Assembly (NCBI GenBank): GCA_948567375.1
Contig: OX419755.1
Location: 70,684,944 to 70,748,943 of the forward strand
DNA: 64,000 nt
Reading direction: 5' to 3'
Source of the DNA: Lunularia cruciata
Taxonomy: Eukaryota > Streptophyta > Marchantiopsida > Lunulariales > Lunulariaceae
Below, in pieces: positions 20,526 through 31,900 of this stretch (position 1 is its first letter; each line of letters begins with the position of its first letter). The translations under genes and the position numbers were made by a program. The notes beneath the pieces were generated by a model, which saw only the letters and a list, made by a program, of their open reading frames with translations, was not told the DNA's origin and searched no databases.

Positions 20526-21564
20526 AATTGCCATGTCAAGTGTTTGGAGTTTGAGTGCATTCTATAGTTGCCAATCTCGTATCTTGAATTTTCATTTCCT
20601 AGGCCGGCACAATTACTTCTTTTCTTCACTCACACCCATGAATGTGCTATGCCAAAATTGATGCCGCACACTAACAAAATTTTATTGAAACTTCCAATCT
20701 CAAAGAACTAAGAACTAACAAACCCATGCTAAAGCAATCTCTACTTGGCTTGCAAAAGTGAGATTTTGGGGTGAAAAAGATAGAATCATTGGGTTTTGGA
20801 GGGAGTTCAATCAAGTGAGAGTCAAGGGAGTGGGCCAGAAAATTAAATTACACATCTATTTGAATCAAAGTAGAATTTCCAAATTCCAAATTCAAAATCC
20901 ATCAAAATACTGGTGCAATTGCCATGTCACCTTTGCTCATTTTATTATGCCTTGACCTCTAGTCATATTTATTACTAAATATTAATCATATTCATTCAAA
21001 ATTCACCTACCCTGCCTAATCTCTCGTGCAAATAACCGCTTAATCTCTCATTCCCGTAATTGGACACATAGAAAATGACACGGCCCGTATATTATAAAAG
21101 TTCCCATATAATATTTTACGTATGTTTCATTTTTGGGGTAAATAATTATTACACGTGATCTTCAAAATTGTTATGAGTTACAACCTACCCTCTAAATATC
21201 CCATAGAAACAGTTTTGAAACCCCATATTGAGTTTTATTGAGCTTAGAATCCCCATTCTTCTAAGAGCTTCTACTCTCATGTCCTAAATATCACGCTTTC
21301 AATTATAAATTTACGGGTATCAATAACATATTAGAGTTTGAATTTATAAATTTACGACTATCCATAATATATTAGAATTAGAATTTATAGGAATTCTGGA
21401 CACCCTTTCCTGCTACGGGTGGGGACTTGTAGCAGTAAAGGTTTATGGGTTCCTTAGAGTTTTACGGCTACGGGGCCTTTACCGTAAAAAGAACCGAACT
21501 TTATCGCGAATGCCCATGCCTTTACCCATAAATCTATAATTGACACCCCCTGTTTCATTTGTAT

Positions 21565-21640
21565 TTTACATGCATTTAATGGGTTCGGGATCGTCTTTCC
21601 ATTGAACGGCTTCCGCTCTCGTCTCCTAATACTACCCATG
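21565..21640 (+). repeat. 3'-end fragment of the SINE-like repeat
   Basis: GCATTTAATGGGTTCGGGAT, a degraded CCGTTC/GAACGG hairpin (TTCCATTGAACGG), and CTTCCGCTCTC match the terminal part of the repeats at 25.9, 27.4 and 52.5 kb. No target duplication found, so limits are approximate. Confidence 0.6.
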
Positions 21641-22123
21641 TTTGGAAAATTTTATTATTAAATTTTATCAATACATTTAAACTAGTCATGATGAATTATT
21701 CACATATGAAAATTAAAGATAATATGATGAAGGTTCATAGTACACAACAGTTTTACAGTTGTAGGGGTGAAAGGTTTGCTGTTTTTATTAATATTAATCA
21801 TCAAACATTACCTAAATGAAATGTCATCCCATCGGTGAAACATGTTTTCTACTATACTAGAAAAAAATAATGAAATGGAGAACTATGGCACTAAATTTGA
21901 AGAGAAATCCTAAGAAGACACTCTTGAATGTCAACAAATTACTACTCCTTCAATGGGACCACTAGCTATGAACCGAGAAAAACATTTGAAGTATAAAAAC
22001 CTATGAAATAACGTATTAGTAAGCACGGACCCTAAGTATGAGCAGTAAGTATAATTAAGTAAGAGTATATTAACCCGTTTTCACCTACCATGTTGCACAT
22101 ACCAAGAGTCGACTGAACTACAG

Positions 22124-22260
22124 TTTGGCCTACTACGTTACGGGATGAAATGTTGATACAGTAGCAGAAGGGATAACCGGGGAACAGGCGTTTTGGCCTT
22201 CTACGTTACGATATAATGAGAATGTAGATACAGTAGCAGAACAGAGAGCCGGTGACAGAG
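22124..22260 (+). repeat. Tandem duplication, about 68-bp period
   Basis: TTTGGCCTACTACGTTACG at 22124 recurs as TTTGGCCTTCTACGTTACG at 22192. Both units continue with GATACAGTAGCAGAA and a CCGG-containing end. The units are diverged. Confidence 0.75.
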
Positions 22261-22917
22261 GAGAGAACCGGTGACAGGCAATACTAATGCACATTAGAAG
22301 CGGGGTCGTTGAAATCTTCTCACTGTACTGTGGTAGTATTGGTGTTAACTGGCATTCGCACGTGATTGTGGCAGAGCAGTGATGGATCATGTAAGGATGC
22401 GGGCCGAAGAGAGACAGATTTGAAGGACGCGTCGTTGTTGCTTTTGCGGATCTGATGTTCGAACCCCGACTTGGTTTTATTTATAATATATTGCTATGTT
22501 GGACTTGAGTTGTACCTGTGGAGGAGGAAGAGGAGGAATATGATTGACGAGTGATTGGGAAGCATGCATCCTGCCAGTTTAATGAGAATGGAATCTAGCG
22601 AATGGTTTGGGCCGGGCGACTTTACGAAATCGTGAGGACAGCGATTGGAACAGCGGAAGGGTTTTGAAGAATTGAGAATGGATGAAAGGGTTTGGGACCA
22701 TCGAGAGCAGGAAGACTTCCAATTATGCAGCATTGGTGTGGAAAGGAAATTCGTCAGGTTGGAGGACGCGTTGGAGTAATGCATAATACTATCCTGATAA
22801 CATTGGAGAACTTTTGGAGGGGGAAGAAGAATTAGTATGAAGCAGGGCCAAGGAAATATATGACTTCAACGTTGGCTGGTAGGGAGACAAACAAAGAGGG
22901 AGGGAGGGTGAGACAGA

Positions 22918-25900
22918 ATGAGTTCCCCATCGTCGCCTGGAGCGTCATCAGCATCCGGAAGCGATGATTTCGTAGCAATGCTGGACGAGGAGCTACAAAC
23001 ATCGACAGAAGAAGCAGCAGGAGACGGGGAAGTCGTAGAACTGGAGTTTGATGTAGGGGAGAAAGAATATGAGCAGGAAGTCGATCCAGGTGATGAATCC
23101 CTAGTGGATGATGATGATATCGAGGAGGACGAGGAGGATGACTATGATGAGGTTGATGTCGAGGAAATGGGGGACGATGATGAAAAATCGGACGATATGG
23201 GGGTCGAAAACGGCGGAAGTTCAGGGTATGTGGTAATTAATATCACATTAAAAACATGTCGTGTGGTCTTAAACTTACACTTGCTTATTTTATGACCGGG
23301 AATCTTCAAGATTTGAAAACGCGAGTATTCTTTAAACCTTTATTTCAATTTCAAGTTTTGAGGAGATTTGTGAAAAAGATTAAGATGTTATCTCGAGCAA
23401 TAAAAGAGAACGATGGGAACTTTGTGTTCTCGGCCTGCTTTTCAATGGTTAGAGTTAGTACAGGTCACAGAGCCAGGGACAGATAAGTTGACATTGTTAT
23501 GAACTGCGAACAAACGCTGATTACTGATTAGCTTGTGCAAGTTGTGATGACAACCATGTCAACCGAGTCAAGCTTAGAACTACATTCGGCGAGAAAAATG
23601 GACTGATTAGTTGTGAGCTTGCCATGAAAGATTTGGAATCTCTTTCAAACGAGAAGTACTTCTCTGCTAAGGTTTCGTACAGGTCAGAGAGCTAGAGGCA
23701 GTTAAGTTGGTATTGCGAGCAACTCAGAGGAAGGCTGAGTACTGAATAGCTTGTCCACTTTGTCAGAGAATCATGTTGAACGTGCCAAGGTCATTCTCAC
23801 TACCTTCAAGCTTATGACTCATTATTGCATTGGCATACAGGAGATTAGCAGAGAAAGAGGATTATGAAGTAAGAGAGGAGATGGAAGGGCGTAAGCGAAA
23901 GAGAGATGAACATGATGACAAGCGCGATTCAAAAAGTGCTAAAGGCGAGTTCGTCAAAACAAATTGTTCCAGTCCATAACTTACTCTATCTTTCACAGTA
24001 GAATATGTCAGGCATTGGCTAAAATTACCGACAGCCCAGTTCTTTTTTGTCTCGTTATGGTATCTCGTTGCGTGTACAGAATTTCTAAGTCAGGGAGGTT
24101 TCTCACAGAAAAGCCTGCGATCTCCTCCTTGCAGGACTATGCCCCCCTCATCCAGGCTTCATGTGGGGTGTCTGCATACGTTGTGGTGAAAATAGGCAAA
24201 CGAGCAATAGTGAACCGGCAGAAATTGGTGTCGCGCTCCGCTACATTCATGAGGTGCTTTATTTGTCTGTCTCCATGACCCGTGTTAACAGGACTAACAC
24301 TGAACAGGAAGGATGCTTGACAATGCCAACAGTGTCATTCATCAATCTCAAAGTTGTACGGTAATTCTAGGGTTTCTTTTGGTTTCAATATCCATAATTA
24401 CTAGACCTTCTTGTTTCAAGAATTGGACCTTCTTGTCTTATACATCACACTCAAAGTTTTATTGTGCAGGAATTTCGAGGGTTCTTTCGGTTCCAAATAT
24501 CAAATACTATTAGACCTCGTGTAGGCTACGTAATGCTTCATATATTGTACCCGTGGTTTGAAATATTTTCTTTACCCCCTCAGCGTTCTTAATGATCTGA
24601 TGTAAAATAACCTGATATTTGCATGTACCTGTCTTAGTTTTACCTCTTACTCTAAAGCAGAGGGCGATAGTATTTTGAAGATTTTTAGGCGGCCATTTAA
24701 TTAAGGACGTGGGAGCTGGTGAATTTTTAATTGGCCATAGTTTAGTCAGTAGCGTGCTCTGTTGTTTGGTAAGGTTCCTGTACCAGTCCATGCCAGCCAT
24801 ATAATTCAGTTCTATTGCCTTCATAGATGTCCTGAAACTTGATATGTCCTGATTTGTAATCATCTTCCGGTTTTCCTACTCTGACTTTGTTTGAAAATAC
24901 TTGTTTACTGGACGATGATAATGGTACGCACTGGGATTTCCATCAAACAAAATTGGAAGTCCTCGTCAAAGTTTCAAGTGAAGAACTGGACTGGTGAGAA
25001 ATAGATAATATCAAATGCCTGGTTTTAACACTATCTGGGACACCTGCATGTATTGATTGTCGTATGTCGTATTCTGTAAACAAGTTTGCACTCGCGTTTT
25101 TAGTGCTACCATCTTCCAGATATGTTGCAGTATAAATTTCAGTCCTTCTCATAGCTTTTCTTCCTCCACGTTATTAATGAGTTACATTGAGATCAGCCTT
25201 GTCTGCATAAAAAATAGACAAGAAACTATATATTCGATATATAGTTTCTTGTCTATTTTGGATAACCCGTTCCCAGAACAGCATCTGTTCTCGTATACCT
25301 ATATATATTTGATATATATGCGTGAGCTCTGATGAAGTCGCAGGTGTTTTCGTGGAGGTTTACTATAGCCGCCATCTGCTTCCCTTTGCTGTTTAGTGTC
25401 TCAGGACTCAAGCATCCATAGCGCATGTTGCAATATACTTTATATCTGTCCTCTTTCGCTTTGCTCTTGTTATCCTGTTACACTTCGACCCGTTTCTGCA
25501 GCCACACCATCGAGTAGCTCTTGCATTGTTCCACTCCTCCTTTCCCCAGCTAATTCCCTCCCTAGTATTTTTCCTTCGCTCTTTGCCTGATTCCTGGTTC
25601 GACCTCTCGTGTCTACATTGTGCCTACCTGACTCCAGCCACGTTTTTAACTTTTATTGTTCATGTACTGCTTACTGGCGATCTATTACATAATGTTTCCT
25701 ATTTCTCGCAGTCGTTTGCACAGATGTTCTCGATTTCACGTTGTTTACTAGTCCATTAGCCATATGTTATTCTCAATTTGTTTCAATTATGCCTTTGCTT
25801 CAGGTTACATCGATGCATTCTACCTTATGGATTTATCACTATTCTAGCATTGTGAATCATGTACATATTGCTTACCGATCATTTGCATTTCATGAGTTCT

Positions 25901-28900
25901 GGATAACCCGTTCCCAGAACAGCTTCTGCTCTCATATACCTATATATTTGATATTTAACAGCCCTCGAATCTCTCATCTTTGTATCTTCCTGTACTTCAA
26001 CGATCTTTCTCCTGTCTTCGCACTCTTCACGAGCTTTTTCTTCTGTGTGGATCTCTCTCACTCAGGCTATTTTTCTCATTACCATCTGGTAATTCTGCTC
26101 TGTTTGCTTGCTCCTCTACAATCGATGTTTTCTTTCAGGTATTACCAAGGTGCTTCTGGAATTCTTCCCTTGCTCGTGCTCACGATTATGCATCGTTTCC
26201 TTGTACATGGTTTCTATTTTGCAGTTCTGTGCCCATTTCCTTCCAATTTCCATCAAATTACGATTGGCTTTATAGACAATCCTACATTCCCTTGCTGGTT
26301 TCCACATAAGTTCCAGCGCTTCCTTACTTCGCATTGCTACAGTTTCTTGAGCGGCACTTTTTGGGAGCAACCGGGTTTGCCTTAGCACTCATGACCTTTT
26401 TACCAGAAACTCGGTATGAGCAGTACTGGCATTCGCCCCCTAATTGGGCACTGCGCTAAGCACTGATGAAGTAGTTTGTGCTTTCGGGGAGGCTTACTAT
26501 GACCGCCTTCTGCTTCCTTCAGTAGTTTAGTGTTTCGGGACTCATGTGTTCATAGAGCATGCTGCGATATACTCTATCCAGTCCTCTTTCGCTTCGCTCT
26601 CGTTACACTGTTACACTTCGATATGTCTCTGACAAAACACCACCTACTCTGCTCCCGCATTGCTCCACTGCTCCCTTCCTCAGATATATCCCTCCCTCTT
26701 ATTTTTCACTCGCTCTTTGACAGCTTCATGGTTCTTACCTGACTTTTGATCTCCAGTGTTCTTACCCGACTCCAGTCCTCTAACGCTTCGCTCTGCTTCC
26801 CCCGTTCTCTGAACGGTTTCCACTCTCCTTTTTGTCACACCCAACCCCATCATAGTTTCGATCCGACTCAGCCATCACATCTTACTCTCCTCTCCCATGC
26901 CCCACTCCAAATATCCTCAACCAAAACTCCTAATGTGGTTTGCTTCATGGTTCCTAGCCGTTTCTGACTTCTTGGTTCCGTATCCGACTTCCGTTCGGAA
27001 ACTGCTTAAGTTAATGTCCGGCTCATCGGTTGTCGTTTACACGTGGTTTACTACTTCTTTACATGTACTGCTTGCGATTAGGGTTTATACATGGCTGTAC
27101 ATTTCTGTATTAGTCTTTGATTACACGTTGTTCTTGATTTATTCACATGCGTTTACTTCGCGATTTCTTTACATGAGTTACTGTACGCTTGTCCGATTGC
27201 TCATTGGTTCACAGTTTCTCTACATGTTGTTACCTTCTGATAATTATATGATGTCGGTGCTTGGTCTTACATGCGATTTATGAATTACATTTCATCTCCT
27301 TTTCGCATGTACTTTTCATTCAGTTTTGCTTTCATCTTATTGCCATTCCATCTGCACTTCATATGCATTTAATGAGTTCTGGATCTCCCGTTCTCCGAAC
27401 AGCTTCTGCTCTCATCTCCTCATATCCAGTCCTCTCACGCTTCACTACGACCCAGCCAAGATACCATTCACTTTCTCCCACTTCGCTCCCTCCACTCCAC
27501 CCATCCTCAACTAATACTTTGTACATTGCTCTAGCTCGATGTTTCTCTGTTTCATGGTCGTACCCGACTTTCTATTTCAGATGCTTAATCGGTCGTGTGT
27601 CCTGGTTGTTGTTACATGATATATACTAGTTCTCTACAGATGTTACTCATGAGATGTTTCAATTATGTCTTCACTTCGGCTTACCTTCGGATTGTTGCTT
27701 TCACTTAATTTCCATTTCCTTAGTTGCTATTCACTTTGATTTGCACACATTCATGCTTACATTCATCTGCACGTATGGGTTCTAAAGTTCCCGTCCTTCG
27801 AGCGACTTCTGCTCTCATTTCCTATATATAATCGATACACAAGGTCAGAAGTGCCTTTGCACTCATGACCTTTCGAACAGAAGATCGGTACGATGGGGAC
27901 TTTTGAAGTCTTTCGTGCTTCCGTGCAGGCTTACTATGACAGTCTGCCTGCTTCCTTCTAGTGTATAGAGTATTGGGACTCATGCGCTCATAGAGGATGC
28001 TGTGATGTACACTCTCCAGTCCTGTCACACTTCGCTTCAACCCAGCCATCATCCACTAACACTAGGTTTTCCTCCTTGTTCATTGATTTACCTTCGCTTT
28101 CGAATGTGTCTTCATACTCGCTCGAGGATTTTCCTCTACTTTCAGCTGCATCCTCTTTTTCTGCCGGAGAAGGCTCGCTTCCTTTCTCACATTATGTATA
28201 CTGCTTTGCCGTAGATGCTGCTCATGGAATGTGTCAGTTTTTGCTTCCGCTTTCGGTTATGTTTTGCTTTGTATTCACTTGCTTAGATCAGTTTGACTTA
28301 GTTTGCATCCGTTCCTGCATGCATTTCTTTGCTTCCATCTACTTGTCTTCGGTTTGTAGAACTCGGTTCAGTCCTAAGTGGGTTTGGATTCCCCGTTCTG
28401 CGAACGGCTTCTGCTCCCCTTTCTGATATTTATGTTATACACAAATGTACGACAGCGAGAGAGTTCGTCTTGGAATTATTGGACGCTTATCACCTTTACT
28501 TTCCCTCAGACGTCTTGTCAAGCTAAGCTGAAGACTATGATCTCTTCTCCTCATGATTACAATTAGGGGTTCAGAATTGTTTGTTGCATGGCAACTAACC
28601 TTTCTGTTAGAATCATGGAACTGCAGAAGACTGGATAAATTGCCAGCTTATGATTTGATTAGGTCTATGACTATAATGCCTCTTATTGATTCAAATCTTT
28701 ACCGTGAAGCTTTTTACCGTAGCTCTGCATAGGTCTTATGGACTGCTTCTTTTGTGGTGTTTGCCTCAGTTGGTGAACAAGTATTTGTCCTGTAACTTCT
28801 TCTATCTCTCCTTAGCCATGCGATACGCAGCTCAGTGTTGTGTATACTGAGTAATATATCGTTGATTTGCGAATTCGCATTTTACCGAGTTTTACGTTTT

Positions 28901-31900
28901 CTTGGCAGGGGCTGGAGGTTACCGAAAGAGAAGCAGCAAGAATGAAACGTGATGAGCTGAAGCATGTAATTTCCCGGAAGAAGCTCTACTTGGTTCTCGA
29001 TCTGGACCACACCCTTCTAAACTCTGCTCGATTCATAGAGGTGCCTCCAGATGAAGAAGCATATCTTTCTTCGTGCTACTCGAGGTCAGGAGATCCACAT
29101 CAAGTGTCCGTATCTTATCGAGGTGCTAAAGGTGCGAAGAAGTGATTGACTAACTCCTTCTTTAGCTGTATTTGTTGCGGAAAAAGAGTAGTAACGTCTA
29201 GAATTTACCCAGACGGTCGTCAGACGTATATCATGTGCTTGCTTGCCACATTTCTAGATCGAGAGGTCTTACACGACGGTGATTTTCATGCTCCCCAATT
29301 ACTTCAAATCCGAGGAAAGGGCCCGGATCTGCAGTTTTGACGACACAAATTTCGTTGTTACTCATAGAGTGTCCAACTTTTGAAACGCACCCCTTCACAA
29401 GACGAAAGACCTCATAGTGATGGCTACCCCTGTTCTTTTATCAATAGGTTTGTGTTTGACGCCATATCTGAACAAACTAAACACAAATGATACGGATTAT
29501 TACCTACTTGTAAGTTGAAGACCAGATTCTGCAGGTAGCCAGTTGTCCCCTGCTGAGATCAACTGACAGGACATGTAACATGTTTTACATCCTCTTTGGC
29601 TGTCTTCGGGTGCGAGGTAGTTCTGCTTCTGAATACTTCCTACATGAGACGTTTACTGTCTCCGCCACCGATGTGCATCTATCGGGTAGACCTTAGTGTT
29701 CTAGGGGACGGGTTTCATTTTCATGCAATCTAATTTCGGGTAGACCTTAGTTGGAATGATACGAAATTTCGCATCATGGTTAACAACACGCGCCTATCAA
29801 ATCTCTCTGGCACTGCTGGACGTCTAGGTACATAACATGTGAAGCGATAACTATCTAAGCTGCACATCTTTGTGTCCAATTCGCATCTAGTTCTTTAACA
29901 CTCAGCCTTAATGCGGAATTCCTGTGTTCTGATTTACTTGCCATCACCAAGCACTTTGGATGCTCAGGTGTGGCGCTGAGAGACTCAGATGTGAGACCAA
30001 TGCAAGAGGTAAAAGCATCTGTAACCATGGCATCATGCAAGAAGTGATTAATTAGGAGGACTTCTTACTGATGCGATTGTGTCAACAGCCATGCTTCTGT
30101 CTTCAGGTTTTGACATTCTATCTGAGCAGTACCATATATTAGCCATCTGATTGTCTGGCTAACCATTTCTCCACGAAGCTCAGTTGTTGTTTCAGTCAAA
30201 GACTGAGAGGGAGTCGTCTTTTGCATGACATTTATATCTTCATGCTTAGGGATTTTCATCTATGACTAGTCTTTAACTTTAATGGATACCGAATCATATT
30301 TCTATGCTGGTCGAGAAAGTTCTTTGCAAGCTCGTCAATGAGTGACTTACTGCGAGTGCATGCTTGTGCAGGGCCGCAACCGGATGGAGAATATGGATTT
30401 AAGAATGGTCTGAATAGGCTGAATCACTTGCAGATGTGGACCAAATTAAGGCCTTTCGTGCACGAATTCTTGGAGGCTGCCAGCAAAATGTTCGAGATGT
30501 ATGTTTACACAATGGGAGAACGCACCTACGCGGTTGCCATGGCACGGCTGCTAGATCCAACGGGGCGGTTCTTTGGTGACCGGGTTATATCCCAGGGAGA
30601 CAGCACACGGCGCACTACAAAGGACCTTGACGTTGTTCTTGGTGCCGAGTCAGCAGTTGTGATTCTCGATGATACAGAAGGGGTGAGAATCCCGTTCTTC
30701 TCTCCTTCGAGTTCTTTTGGAGCTGTTCGACAGTGACAGCTGACTGGCAGGCATGCTTAGCTTGGAGCTCTTGAGAAACATATGACTGTACGGAAATCAT
30801 TCTGTAGATGAGAAGGCACATGGCTAGCATGAACCGTCAGTTAAGGTGAGAAGAAGCAACATCACAAGTTCTCTAAACATACGTTTTTCCGACTCGTCCA
30901 GGTGTGGCCCAAGCATAGATCAAATCTACTGTTGATGGAAAGATACCATTTCTTCAGATCGAGCTGCAGACAGTTCGGGCTGGAAAGCTTATCGCTGACA
31001 GAGAAGAAGAAGGACGAAAGCAAGGAAGAGGGGACTCTCGCTACTGCGCTGGTCACTCTTAGAAGTCTTCACCATGCCGTCTTCAGTGAACCGGTTAGTG
31101 GCTCGATATTATATAATCCGAATTCGAATATTCAAATGTAGAACTCACTTCTGCATTGTGTCATTTCTTTCTTACAGCAGTTGCTACTTACCTGTTTCGG
31201 TAGACGGATTAGATTGCCGATTCAAAGCATGTGCTGAACCTTCAGCATGCTTCGATTATTCCACTCTTGAGTATTGAACGTGCAGGCTGAACGAGGGAGC
31301 TCGAAAAGGACTCCTACTGGTGTGGAAGATGTCAGAAAGGTATTGGTGAAATAAATTTTGTTGTCTCCTCTTGCATTTGGAGCTTTCTCCATTCACGGCT
31401 ATTGTCCTGTTGACGTAGAAGTTCGAACATAACGAGTCGACAGCCTCAAACGTTTCCATCATCATGATCTGGTCGGCTAGTTCCCAATCAAAGTCTCGAT
31501 GTAATGTTGGTACTTGAAGGTTTTTTAATGGTTGGAGACTAGTGACTCTCGCATGACAGGAGGCTTAACCTTCAGCGTCCTAGCATCTGTGGGGATGTTG
31601 ACAAACTCTATATTTCTTAAAGCGGAATGACTTCTCCAGCACCGATGATCATGTCCAAATTGTCGAGGTCTCCTATCTATCCGTTCTTGGGGTTCTTTTA
31701 CACTGTCTGATACTGAATTTCCATTGCATTGTTCGGGTTGGCTTTTCCCATAGTCTGGGAGCAATTCTGTTGGATTGTTAGGTTGCGTTTAGTGCTCATG
31801 GCAATATACACAAACGAACACTTTGCCCTTTTGTGCTTCATCCTTGTTGATCAGACAATTGGCTAGTTTTGTGTCCTTCACTCACAAGTTGTCCGCTAAG

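Larger units (their letters stand above)
20526..22917. other. Spacer between the retrotransposon nest and the CPL-like gene
   Basis: No gene recognised; only short unconvincing reading frames. It holds an approximate 41-bp direct repeat at about 21300-21390 (TATAAATTTACG followed by ATATTAGA), a 3'-end fragment of the SINE-like repeat near 21565-21640, and a 68-bp tandem duplication at 22124-22260. The last few hundred bases presumably include the promoter and 5' UTR of the downstream gene; I see no clear TATA box. Confidence 0.6.

Noticed and set aside
22440-22470. tRNA B-box-like GTTCGAACCCC near the CPL promoter
   Set aside because: No cloverleaf around it; isolated match to a short consensus.
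25741-26385. Open frame of 214 codons within the CPL intron
   Set aside because: It lies in and after a SINE-like copy, is Ser/Phe/His-rich from pyrimidine-rich DNA, and has no domain. The same bias opens several overlapping frames nearby.
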